From positions 1 through 59,717 of the forward strand of contig JAZADZ010000003.1 in NCBI GenBank assembly GCA_036123135.1: a stretch of DNA of 59,717 nt, written 5' to 3'. Source of the DNA: GCA-2716065 sp036123135 (GTDB lineage Bacteria; Bacteroidota; Bacteroidia; Flavobacteriales_D; Parvicellaceae). Below are positions 1-8,350 of this stretch, in pieces. The translations under genes and the position numbers were made by a program. How positions within the stretch are numbered: position 1 is the first letter of the stretch; each line of letters opens with the position of its first letter. The notes beneath the pieces are model-generated. The model had not been told where the DNA came from. It worked only from the letters and a program-made list of their open reading frames with translations, and ran no database searches.

Positions 1-420
1 CAATTTTTTTACATTCCCCTGTGAGTCCAAATGAGATGCTTCATTAGTGAGTTCTAAATTATTGAGCGTGATGTATTGGTCGTTGTAAATTAAGACACAC
101 GCTTGGTAACCAAAACCATTAATTATTGGACGTGTACTGCCATTGTATCGGTCAACAACAATGTCTTGCTGTGAATTCCCAGAACCTTTAATCCAAAACA
201 TTCCCTCAAAATAATCTCCGGACATGAAAAGAATTGAGTCTCCCGGAAAAAATGTCAAGGAATTTAATTTATCAATAGATTGAAAAGGAGATTGGGTACT
301 TAATCCATTGTTGTTATCGTTTCCGTTAGAACTGCTTATATAATACGTTGAGGCTGAACAATGAAAAAAGAAAACGCAATGAAGTAAAGAAAGTTGAAAA
401 ATTGCTTTTAATTGTTTCAC
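1..420 (-). CDS. partial secreted beta-helix (polysaccharide-lyase-like) protein, N-terminal part
   Basis: The frame is open from a GTG at 420 down to the left window edge (140 codons), so the C-terminus is missing. An in-frame TAA lies two codons upstream of the GTG, which fixes the start region. The product begins with a hydrophobic signal-like segment (about residues 5-23). It continues with TYYISSSNGNDNNNG and SPFQSIDKLNSL, the usual opening of right-handed parallel beta-helix proteins, including chondroitinase-B/alginate-lyase-like and CASH-domain proteins. Secretion is inferred from the leader. Whether it is a lyase or only a structural beta-helix cannot be told, because the catalytic region lies outside the window. 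Confidence 0.6.
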   Translation of the reverse strand, partial: MKQLKAIFQLSLLHCVFFFHCSASTYYISSSNGNDNNNGLSTQSPFQSIDKLNSLTFFPGDSILFMSGDYFEGMFWIKGSGNSQQDIVVDRYNGSTRPIINGFGYQACVLIYNDQYITLNNLELTNEASHLDSQGNVKKL

Positions 421-507
421 GAATTAAAGATATCACAAACTTTTAAGGATACAGAAAGGTTTATACCCCTATTTACTAATTGATCCATAAAAGCAACTTA
501 ATTTTTA

Positions 508-2940
508 CTATTTTCCCTTTTTCAAATACTGATAGTCAAGCCAATAAATAACCTTAAGCGATAAAGTATTAATTGGACCATTTCTCAGGGTGTTGTTTAG
601 AGTTGCCCAATACCTTTCGTTAACGTTTTCATCTGAGATAAAAATGGAATTCTTCCAGCCTAAATTAAGCTCACTTCCAGGCAAGAAAACCCAACGAATT
701 AGCATGTCTATGGTAAATGCATTGTAGTTAATGTTGTATGCTGAAACACCATTGCTGTCAAGCCCTGAAAAGTCGTAAAGGTCGTTTAATCGTCCGAACT
801 CATTGAGGGCTGAAAAACTATTGTATTTAATTTTGGCGTTGTAATGTCGCAATCGAAATGTAGCTCCAAGTCTGTTGGTTAGTGTGTAGTCAATTCCAAG
901 CGACTGAGTGTTAGTTGTTCTATCTCTATTTCCAAATAAAATAACATCAGGTAGATTTATTGGATCTCCAAATTTTACTGCATAACCTTCGCTATTGTAT
1001 TGTAGCTTTTGCTCCCACTCATGGATTAGGAAAAGCTGATTGGTGATTCTAAATCTAAATTCCAGTTCGTAGTTCCACTCCCACCAATCGTTGCGCTGAA
1101 CATCGACGTATCCAAGAGAGGCGTCAACAGCAATTCTTTTTTGGTAATTTGATGACACCCAAGCTCGCATATTGGTCCAAACTGGACGAATGAATTTTTG
1201 ACCCCAAACTCTTGGCTCGAAGTAGTCGTTGGTTTCGTTAATGGTTCCACTAAATCGAAAGCCATATGAGTGAAATGAGTTCGATACAAATCTTGCATTG
1301 GTATTCCAAAAGGTCCCACCATAAAGATTTGGCGAATAAAGTCGTTCGTTAGAAATAGAAAATTCGCTAAAAAATTTATTCAGATGCTTAAACTTTGGAT
1401 TAAAATTTCTGTAGCCCAATGAAAGTTCAGTAACCCTGCTGTTGTTGGCTCTCAAGAATCCTAAATCATTTGGATCATAAGTGTCAGACTCTTCATAGTA
1501 AGCTGCTCCAAAAGTGAGTTTACCTCGCTGTTTTCCTGTTTCCACCCCCCAACTGTGACCTAATGAGGTATTTCCGGAGTTGATTTTATTTGATAATACA
1601 GCGAATGATTCAATAAAATAATCGTTTGTTTTAGTGTTCAATTTTGTGTTTAGACCAGTGACATTAGCATCGTAAAAATTTCCGTTTCGAAGTACGCTGG
1701 TATTGGTAAAGTTGATGAATCCATTGTTTTTTAAGTTTTGGTCCAATACAATAACATTGTAATTTGTAAGCGGGCTAAAAATTATTTCCCTTGATGAATT
1801 TTCTTGTTCATCAATCGCATTTGCCCTTTGCTCTGCAGTAATTGCATTGAAAACACCAATTCCCAATCCATTTTTTAATCTTCCAGATACTTTACTGGCA
1901 TTTAAAAGTGGAACTGAGCTTGGTTTTTCTTCAATGGTTTCATTATCGCTAAGTTGACTTTCATACACTTCACTTGAGGTCTGAACACCAATTCTTCTAC
2001 TGTAAAACAATCCAGATTTTGTAAATAGCTCAGTACCTTCAGTAAAAAATTGTCTATTTTCATTGAACTCTATCTCAAATGGACTAACATTTAGAACTTG
2101 ATTGTCGAAAACTACTTGTCCAAAGTCTGGTAATAAGGTAACGTCTAAAGTCAGAGCTTCATTTATTCCATATTTAATATCCATTCCACCATTAAAAGAG
2201 GAAATCGTAGGTGTAGATTTTGAAGAGGTAACGTAGCTTGAGAGAAAAGGAATAAATGCTAATCTAAGAGGAGGGGTAATGTTTTGAATGCCTAAAGTTT
2301 TCCCACTTTCGAGTAGGTAGTTTTCCAAATCAGGATTCACAGGATTCCATGTGCTCTCTTCTCTATATCTACTAATCTGTCTTGCAAAATTGATGTTCCA
2401 GCTTTGGATTTTATTTTTTGGAAAACGAATAGCAGAGTAGGGGATTTTAATTTCAGCGACCCATCCTTCGTCTGTAAAGTTGGTTTTACTGCGCCAAACT
2501 AAATTTAACAGGTTGTTGAAATCTTGATTGAAAATTTTTGCATCCAATTGAACTCCACGACTGGTTAATCCAAAGAAAAAGCCATTCTGGTTGTCTTTAT
2601 AAGTGTCAATGAAAATTCCAAAAACATCTAAGTTGGGATTGTAATCATCTCTTATGGATAAAACCCTTGATATTGAATCTGGATCGTCAAAACACTTTAC
2701 TCCAAAATAGATGGCTTCTTTGTCATAGACCATTGAAACCATGGTTTGTTTTGGTGAAGGCTCACCAGGGAAGGGTTTCATTTGTGTGAATTCTGACGTC
2801 CAACTAGATTTTAGCCAGTCATTCTCGTCTAGTTTGCCATCTACATTGATCGAACCTGTTTTTTTTTGAACGACAATGGTTCTTTGTCCGATTGAAACTA
2901 AGCATGAAAAAGCACAAAAAATAAGGAGTAAATTTTTCAT
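508..2940 (-). CDS. DUF5916 outer-membrane protein with CBM9-like N-terminal domain
   Basis: The 810-residue product has a signal peptide ending near SIGQ (residue 19). A CBM9-like carbohydrate-binding beta-sandwich spans about residues 28-210 and opens with INVDGKLDENDW. The rest is the long beta-strand-rich DUF5916 region, which carries the family hallmark ENRQFFTEG near residue 295 and many alternating aromatic strands that suggest an outer-membrane barrel. The family is widespread in Bacteroidota and its function is unknown; a role in glycan or metal handling at the surface is only inferred. The gene has its own promoter directly before the ATG, so it is probably not co-transcribed with the upstream prcB-like gene. 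Confidence 0.85.
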   Translation of the reverse strand: MKNLLLIFCAFSCLVSIGQRTIVVQKKTGSINVDGKLDENDWLKSSWTSEFTQMKPFPGEPSPKQTMVSMVYDKEAIYFGVKCFDDPDSISRVLSIRDDYNPNLDVFGIFIDTYKDNQNGFFFGLTSRGVQLDAKIFNQDFNNLLNLVWRSKTNFTDEGWVAEIKIPYSAIRFPKNKIQSWNINFARQISRYREESTWNPVNPDLENYLLESGKTLGIQNITPPLRLAFIPFLSSYVTSSKSTPTISSFNGGMDIKYGINEALTLDVTLLPDFGQVVFDNQVLNVSPFEIEFNENRQFFTEGTELFTKSGLFYSRRIGVQTSSEVYESQLSDNETIEEKPSSVPLLNASKVSGRLKNGLGIGVFNAITAEQRANAIDEQENSSREIIFSPLTNYNVIVLDQNLKNNGFINFTNTSVLRNGNFYDANVTGLNTKLNTKTNDYFIESFAVLSNKINSGNTSLGHSWGVETGKQRGKLTFGAAYYEESDTYDPNDLGFLRANNSRVTELSLGYRNFNPKFKHLNKFFSEFSISNERLYSPNLYGGTFWNTNARFVSNSFHSYGFRFSGTINETNDYFEPRVWGQKFIRPVWTNMRAWVSSNYQKRIAVDASLGYVDVQRNDWWEWNYELEFRFRITNQLFLIHEWEQKLQYNSEGYAVKFGDPINLPDVILFGNRDRTTNTQSLGIDYTLTNRLGATFRLRHYNAKIKYNSFSALNEFGRLNDLYDFSGLDSNGVSAYNINYNAFTIDMLIRWVFLPGSELNLGWKNSIFISDENVNERYWATLNNTLRNGPINTLSLKVIYWLDYQYLKKGK

Positions 2941-2944
2941 TGCC

Positions 2945-2973
2945 CAAATATAACTTTTCGAGACTTACAACAA
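2945..2973 (-). promoter_or_regulatory. Bacteroidota-type promoter of the DUF5916 gene, near-leaderless
   Basis: On the minus strand TATATTTG (2952 to 2945) matches the TAnnTTTG -7 consensus exactly. A TTG -33 element sits 18 bp upstream (2973 to 2971). Only 4 nt separate the -7 element from the ATG at 2940, which predicts an mRNA starting at or next to the start codon. Confidence 0.55.
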
Positions 2974-3007
2974 TTGTTGTTGATGCGTTAAATCCAATAC
3001 ATGGTAA

Positions 3008-3502
3008 TTAATTACAAACTGTAGTTGTTGTAGAGTCGACAAAATCAATATTTGTTTCGAATAAATCAACTAAAATGATGTGGTAGGGTTGTGTAAAAGC
3101 AGCGGAGGTTGCGCATTTCATTCCAGGACGTGTAATATCTACATTAATTTGAATCGAACGCTTCGACTTTGTTATTTTAGTTATTTCTATAGAATGCCCC
3201 CCAGAATTGAATTCCCCGCTAAAACAAGCAATTAACATTTGTTTTGAAAAATCAATCCTAGGAAGATCACGAATGGGAAATTCTTTAGCAAAAGTTTTGT
3301 TCCAAAAAGCTTCTAATGCTTTGCTGTCTGTGATTATATTATTTTCTCGTTTGTTTTGAGTACAATAAAAGCCTTTATAAAGTGTAGAAAATTCAAGCTG
3401 TCTATCTTTAAACGCTGTTTTTTTTTTTATAGAACAATTAACTAGGTTAAGTGAAATTGTGACACAAACTAATAAAAAACTAAACCTAATGAATTGATTC
3501 AT
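3008..3502 (-). CDS. PrcB-family lipoprotein (protease-complex subunit-like)
   Basis: This 164-residue protein starts with a lipoprotein signal (hydrophobic stretch ending LVNC, lipid-accepting Cys about residue 24), so it should be anchored in the envelope. Residues about 85-135 contain FSGEFNSGGHSIEITKI followed by a conserved beta-rich stretch, matching the C-terminal domain of PrcB, the lipoprotein that stabilises the PrtP/dentilisin protease of Treponema. It starts 18 bp after the stop of the upstream degP gene on the same strand, so it is probably co-transcribed with that protease. The family call is fairly firm; a physical partnership with the DegP-like protein is inference from adjacency. 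Confidence 0.7.
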   Translation of the reverse strand: MNQFIRFSFLLVCVTISLNLVNCSIKKKTAFKDRQLEFSTLYKGFYCTQNKRENNIITDSKALEAFWNKTFAKEFPIRDLPRIDFSKQMLIACFSGEFNSGGHSIEITKITKSKRSIQINVDITRPGMKCATSAAFTQPYHIILVDLFETNIDFVDSTTTTVCN

Positions 3503-3520
3503 TATTCAGGTTTAAATTTG

Positions 3521-5005
3521 TTATAATCCAAACCCGTAATATCCTTTGGTACCATCGATGTATACTCCCTCAAGCAAAACTCCACCTTTATTTTTCTTGA
3601 ATAATTCAATTAATTCGCTAGGTGATTGTACTTGCTTTTTGTCTACGTGAGTAATTATAAATCCTGGCTTTAAACCAGCTTCTTTAAGCTTTCCATTGCT
3701 TAAAGAGTGAATTTTCACTCCACTTTTAATTCTTAGTCTATCTTTTTCGTTGGAATCAGGTTCAATAAAAGTAGCACCAAAAATGCTGGCTTTTTCTAAA
3801 GCTTTTTTGTTTACTAGCTTTGTACTTCCGCTTTGGTTTCTAAGGGTAACTTCAACGAGTTTGTTTTGAGTTCCTCTTCGTATAATAACTTTTACTTTAT
3901 CGCCAGGACGGTATCTTCCAATTTGTTCTTGTAACTCTGGAACATTGTTAACTTCGACGTTTTCAACCTTAAGAATAACATCATCAGGATTAATTCCTGC
4001 TTCTTTCGCAGCTCCACCCTCAGAAAGTTCTCTTACAAAAACTCCTTTGGTATTGGGAAGGTTTTTATCATTCATTGTTTGCTGGTCTACATCCTGAATT
4101 ACCACACCAATGAATGCTCTTTGTACCATGCCGTAGTTTTTAATGTCGTTGACAACTTTAAGAACAAGATTTGAAGGAACAGCAAAAGAATATCCAGAGT
4201 AAGATCCTGTTTTAGAAGCTATTGCAGTATTAATTCCAACAAGTAAACCATTAGGATTAACTAATGCACCTCCGCTATTTCCAGGGTTAACAGCTGCGTC
4301 TGTTTGGATAAACGACTCTAAAGGAAAAACATTATTACTTCGATCTCCAGTAAGTAAATTGATGTTTCTTGCTTTGGCACTTACAATTCCTGCAGTAACT
4401 GTTGATGTAAGATTAAATGGATTACCGACAGCCAAAACCCAATCTCCAATTTCAACTTCATCTGAGTTTCCAAATTCGGTAAATTGGAGGTTGTTTTCAT
4501 CGATTTTTAAAAGTGCTATGTCTGTACCAGGATCGGAACCAATTAATGTTGCATTAAGCTTTCTACCATCATTTAAAGTTACAGCAAGTTCATCAGCATC
4601 ATCAATTACATGGTTGTTGGTAACAATGTATCCATCATTTGAAATAATTACACCTGATCCGGTTGCTATTTGCTCATTTTTTTGATTTGGTTGAGGTCCA
4701 TAAAAAAATTCAAAAATTGGATCTTTTGTTTGCTGAGTTTGATAAGTGCTTTGAATATGGACCACAGAATTAACTGTTTTTTCAGCTGCTTCATTGAAAT
4801 CTAAATTCGCTTTTTCGTAGTTTGGATTGGGTATAATATTGACAGACTTAATATCATTCTTGTTTTCTTGGTTAACTTCTTCTTCAATTGGGATTGGAGA
4901 GGAAGTGTTTTCATTGGATAAATAAGGAAAAAAATGTAAGAAAGAAAGTGATAACAGACCTCCAACGATTCCAGCAACAGTTAATTTTAGACCAGATTTT
5001 AGCAT
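3521..5005 (-). CDS. degP: Do/HtrA-family periplasmic serine protease
   Basis: This 494-residue envelope protease and chaperone has an N-terminal membrane or signal segment (residues about 7-28) followed by a trypsin-like domain. The triad is visible: His132 in TNNHVID, Asp162 in DPGTDIALLKID and Ser244 in NPGNSGGALVN. Two PDZ domains follow, at about 290-380 (GVFVRELSEGGAAKEAGI) and 400-490 (LKEAGLKPGFIITHVD). Length and layout are normal for Bacteroidota Deg proteases that degrade misfolded periplasmic proteins. It is divergent from dapF and followed by the PrcB-like lipoprotein gene. Which Deg paralogue it is (DegP, DegQ or DegS) cannot be decided from sequence alone. Confidence 0.93.
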   Translation of the reverse strand: MLKSGLKLTVAGIVGGLLSLSFLHFFPYLSNENTSSPIPIEEEVNQENKNDIKSVNIIPNPNYEKANLDFNEAAEKTVNSVVHIQSTYQTQQTKDPIFEFFYGPQPNQKNEQIATGSGVIISNDGYIVTNNHVIDDADELAVTLNDGRKLNATLIGSDPGTDIALLKIDENNLQFTEFGNSDEVEIGDWVLAVGNPFNLTSTVTAGIVSAKARNINLLTGDRSNNVFPLESFIQTDAAVNPGNSGGALVNPNGLLVGINTAIASKTGSYSGYSFAVPSNLVLKVVNDIKNYGMVQRAFIGVVIQDVDQQTMNDKNLPNTKGVFVRELSEGGAAKEAGINPDDVILKVENVEVNNVPELQEQIGRYRPGDKVKVIIRRGTQNKLVEVTLRNQSGSTKLVNKKALEKASIFGATFIEPDSNEKDRLRIKSGVKIHSLSNGKLKEAGLKPGFIITHVDKKQVQSPSELIELFKKNKGGVLLEGVYIDGTKGYYGFGL

Positions 5006-5128
5006 AATAGAAATTGATTTTATTTACTTCAAATTAACGTGATGTTTTTTTTAAATGTTTTTAATTTGATGTTAAATAATGTTAACGTTTAACAATTAGA
5101 TTATTTAATTTAGGGTTTTTAGAATTGT

Positions 5129-5905
5129 ATGATCATACCATTTTATAAATACCAAGGTACTGGAAATGATTTTGTTATTATTCATGATGTAGATGGTAAC
5201 ATTTCTCTCTCTGAAGAAAAAATAGTTCAAATAACAGATCGTAAGTTTGGTGTGGGTTCTGATGGAATAATTTTAATTCGTCCTCACAAAGACTTTGATT
5301 TTGAAATGATTTTTTACAATCCAGACGCTTCTCAAAGTTTTTGCGGTAATGGAAGTAGATGTGCTGTTCTTTTTGCTTTCCACATGGGAATAGCGGGAAA
5401 GCAGGTTCATTTTCTATCAACTGATGGCCCACATAAAGCCAAAATTTCGAAAGACTCCAATGTTGAACTGCAAATGGCTGATTCAATTGTTGTTGATGTT
5501 TTGGGTGAGAATTCTTTTTTTGTCGACACCGGATCCCCTCATTTTGTTTCATTCAATGAGTCGATAGATGGGTTAGATTTGATTTCCTCAGCGCTAAAGA
5601 TAAGAAATCTGCCTGAGTACATAGACGAAGGTGTGAATGTAAATTTTGTTGAAACTAGAAGCCAAGACATTAAAATTAGAACTTACGAAAGAGGGGTTGA
5701 GAATGAAACACTTTCTTGTGGTACAGGTGTTACTGCATGTGCTTTGGTTCATGCAATAAATAAAAATTTACAATCTGAAGAAATAGTAGTTGAAACCAAA
5801 GGGGGAAGTCTAAGCGTATGTTTTACTCAACAAAATAATACTTTCACAAATGTTTGGCTAAAGGGTCCAGCTGCTTTTGTATTTAAAGGAGAGATTGATG
5901 GTTAA
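5129..5905 (+). CDS. dapF: diaminopimelate epimerase
   Basis: Converts LL-2,6-diaminopimelate to the meso form for lysine and peptidoglycan synthesis in the cytoplasm. The 258-residue product has the N-terminal signature YQGTGNDFVIIHD. The two catalytic cysteines are Cys72 (QSFCGNGSRC) and Cys197 (ENETLSCGTG), the complete PLP-independent acid/base pair. Length is normal. The ATG at 5129 is followed directly by the family N-terminus. The stop codon overlaps the start of the next gene (ATG at 5898), so translation is probably coupled. Confidence 0.96.
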   Translation: MIIPFYKYQGTGNDFVIIHDVDGNISLSEEKIVQITDRKFGVGSDGIILIRPHKDFDFEMIFYNPDASQSFCGNGSRCAVLFAFHMGIAGKQVHFLSTDGPHKAKISKDSNVELQMADSIVVDVLGENSFFVDTGSPHFVSFNESIDGLDLISSALKIRNLPEYIDEGVNVNFVETRSQDIKIRTYERGVENETLSCGTGVTACALVHAINKNLQSEEIVVETKGGSLSVCFTQQNNTFTNVWLKGPAAFVFKGEIDG

Positions 5906-6410
5906 AGTTGGCCCAGTTCTACGTAATAGAATTGATTTCTCAAAAAATTGCTCAGGTATAGTTATACTTAACGTCAACAAAAAACCACCTCATCTTGGTT
6001 TTTTTTGCTCAAGGAAGTATTTTTCACTCACTGCTAATGAGGTTCAATTAGATCAAGATCTAGATGTTTTACTCGAGCTAATTGATCGAAAAAAAATCCC
6101 AAGTTTATTTGTTTCTTTAAATCAACAAGTAGAATTAAATGAGGTGTCTAGAATTTTTTCGTCATTTTCAAATCTTTCTAAGGGTATAACTTGCATTTCA
6201 CCCATTAAGGAAATTTCTAATCAATTGTTAAAAGTTGATGTTTCTGATGTGAACTTTATTTTCCAGTTGGTTCCCTTATTGCAAAGGAAAAAACATGTTT
6301 TGTCTTATTCCCAATTAAATTGTGATGAATTTTTAGAGCATCATTGTTTAAATCTTACCACTTACACAATGGATCAAGTGTTGGTGAGAATTCAACATTT
6401 TGTAAAATGA
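5898..6410 (+). CDS. uncharacterised protein translationally coupled to dapF
   Basis: I do not recognise this 170-residue product. The start is taken as the ATG at 5898, which overlaps the dapF stop (ATGGTTAA), rather than an in-frame ATG at 5877 inside dapF. The sequence is soluble, without a signal peptide or membrane segment, and mixed alpha/beta in appearance, with many Leu/Ile strands and a Cys/His-containing C-terminal third. It ends with an ATGA overlap to the next gene. The tight dapF-orf-acetyltransferase arrangement suggests one transcript. Function is unknown. Confidence 0.7.
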   Translation: MVKVGPVLRNRIDFSKNCSGIVILNVNKKPPHLGFFCSRKYFSLTANEVQLDQDLDVLLELIDRKKIPSLFVSLNQQVELNEVSRIFSSFSNLSKGITCISPIKEISNQLLKVDVSDVNFIFQLVPLLQRKKHVLSYSQLNCDEFLEHHCLNLTTYTMDQVLVRIQHFVK

Positions 6411-6940
6411 TTAAAAGCGAAAGATTACATTTAAGGAAAATCAATTCTAATGATTTAGACATTCTTTTGAAATGGGAAAATGATAAAATCAATCATCAGT
6501 TTAGCGAATCTCCGACTTACTACACCAAAGAGCACATGCAAGCTTTTGTAGAATCAACTCAGGATTTATTTGTTAATAACCAACTTAGATTAATGATTGA
6601 TTTTGAAAAAAATATTGTTGGTTGCATCGATTTATTTGAATTTGATCCTTTTCATTTAAGGGCAGGTGTGGGTATATTAATAGATAGGCAATTTAGAAAA
6701 AAGGGATTTGCAAAAGAATCTATACTTTTACTTGAGAAATATGCTTTTAAAATCATGGGAATCAATCAATTACATTGTAAAATTTCAAGTTCAAATAGAG
6801 GCAGTGTATTGCTTTTTGAATCCTGCGGTTTTTTAAAATCTGGCCATCTCAAATCTTGGATTAAACGAAAAAATTCGTTCGAGGACGTCCTAATTTACCA
6901 AAAGCTTAATTCTAAGCAACAGCCTTTTAAGGGATTTTGA
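6407..6940 (+). CDS. GNAT-family N-acetyltransferase (RimJ/RimL type)
   Basis: The ATG at 6407 overlaps the preceding stop (ATGA), giving 177 residues; an in-frame ATG at 6344 would lie deep in the upstream gene. The start MIKSERLHLRKINSNDLDIL is the classic RimJ/RimL opening. The acetyl-CoA binding motif A is GVGILIDRQFRKKGFAKES, and motif B ends with NRGSVLLFESCGF. It transfers an acetyl group to an amine, but the substrate is not evident. Homologues include ribosomal-protein N-terminal acetyltransferases and amino-sugar acetyltransferases. Confidence 0.85.
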   Translation: MIKSERLHLRKINSNDLDILLKWENDKINHQFSESPTYYTKEHMQAFVESTQDLFVNNQLRLMIDFEKNIVGCIDLFEFDPFHLRAGVGILIDRQFRKKGFAKESILLLEKYAFKIMGINQLHCKISSSNRGSVLLFESCGFLKSGHLKSWIKRKNSFEDVLIYQKLNSKQQPFKGF

Positions 6941-7030
6941 TGTTGTTTAAACTAAAAATTTACCACTAATGTATTCTCCATGAACGATTTGATTAATTGT
7001 CTTAACTTAGACAGTGTTTAAATTACGTTT

Positions 7031-8347
7031 ATGAAATCTCAATTTTTTGCTCTTTTTGTTGCCTTTGGTTGCATCGTTTATGGTCAAACTCCTAAAATTA
7101 AATTTGAAGAATATTCCTTAAAAAATGGATTAACTGTGCTTTTGCATGAAGATCACAGTACTCCAATTGTAGCAGTTTCTGTAATGTATCATGTTGGTGC
7201 TAAAAATGAAAATCCAGAAAGAACTGGATTTGCTCATTTTTTTGAGCACCTCCTATTTGAGGGATCTGCTAACATTGAAAGAGGTGAATTTTTCAAATAC
7301 ATCGAAAATGCTGGTGGAACCAATAACGCAAATACAACAAACGATAGAACATTTTACTATGAAGTGCTTCCCTCTAATCAGCTTGAACTTGGACTATGGT
7401 TAGAATCAGAAAGGTTATTGCATGCAAACATTGATCAGAAGGGTGTTGATACTCAAAATGAGGTTGTTAAAGAAGAAAAAAGACTAAGAGTAGACAATCA
7501 GCCATATGGAAGTTTTTTAGCCGAAATGAATAAACGAGCTTTTAAAAAACATCCATACCGATGGACAACTATAGGTGAAATGGAGCATCTTGACGCAGCA
7601 ACTCTTCAGGAATTTATGGATTTTTATCACAAATTCTATGTTCCTGAAAATGCAATACTTTCAATAGCTGGAGATATTGAAATTGAATCAACAAAATCAA
7701 TGATAGAAGCATATTTTGGTAGCATTCCAAGAGGAAAACAAAAAATTGAGCCCATTACAATTGTTGAACCTCCATTGGGTGGTGAAGTTCGAGATACTAT
7801 TTACGATAATATTCAGCTCCCGGGTGTAATGATGGCCTATCGTGTACCTGAGCAAGGAACCAAAGATTTTTATGCTATACAAATGATGTCAATGATATTA
7901 TCCAATGGGGAAAGCTCAAGACTGAATAAGAAATGCGTAGAGGAAACTCAATCCGCAATGTATGCGGGTTCATTTCCATTTCCTTCAGAGGATCCTGGAT
8001 TATCGTTTGTTTTTGCGATAGCCAACTCAGATGTAGCTCCAAATATTTTAGAAGAAGAGGTTAATGGAGAGTTTGAAAAATTAAAAACCGAATTAATTTC
8101 TGACAAAGAGATGACCAAGATAAGAAACATGATGGAAAACGATTTCATATATAATTTCAACTCCATGGTTGGTATTGCAGAAAATCTTGCCAATTATAAA
8201 ATGTATTTGGGCGATGCCAATTTGATCAACACAGAGTTAGATCGGTATTTACAAGTTAACAAAGAGGACATTTTACGAGTTGCCAATAAATATTTCACAA
8301 AGGACAATAGGGTTGTTTTGTATTATTTACCTAAAGAACAAGGATAA
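7031..8347 (+). CDS. M16-family zinc peptidase, catalytically competent subunit
   Basis: This 438-residue protein has a signal peptide (ending near VYGQ, residue 19), so it acts in the periplasm. The inverted zinc motif HxxEH is intact at His69-Glu72-His73 (AHFFEHLLFEGS), followed by the conserved helix with NEVVKEEKRLRVDNQPYG. The C-terminal half is the second M16 domain, with the substrate-binding region around SSRLNKKCVEE. The neighbour starting at 8351 is an M16 protein without HxxEH, the usual active/inactive pairing of M16B peptidases resembling mitochondrial processing peptidase. The 3-bp gap supports co-translation. Confidence 0.92.
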   Translation: MKSQFFALFVAFGCIVYGQTPKIKFEEYSLKNGLTVLLHEDHSTPIVAVSVMYHVGAKNENPERTGFAHFFEHLLFEGSANIERGEFFKYIENAGGTNNANTTNDRTFYYEVLPSNQLELGLWLESERLLHANIDQKGVDTQNEVVKEEKRLRVDNQPYGSFLAEMNKRAFKKHPYRWTTIGEMEHLDAATLQEFMDFYHKFYVPENAILSIAGDIEIESTKSMIEAYFGSIPRGKQKIEPITIVEPPLGGEVRDTIYDNIQLPGVMMAYRVPEQGTKDFYAIQMMSMILSNGESSRLNKKCVEETQSAMYAGSFPFPSEDPGLSFVFAIANSDVAPNILEEEVNGEFEKLKTELISDKEMTKIRNMMENDFIYNFNSMVGIAENLANYKMYLGDANLINTELDRYLQVNKEDILRVANKYFTKDNRVVLYYLPKEQG

Positions 8348-8350
8348 TTC

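Noticed and set aside
1026..1322. Antisense frame inside the DUF5916 gene
   Set aside because: It overlaps a well-supported gene and has no recognisable features; same for similar shadows elsewhere.
5071..5096. GTTAA repeats between degP and dapF considered as another Pho-like operator
   Set aside because: Spacing is 10 and then about 9 bp and the octamers match poorly, so it is not supported.
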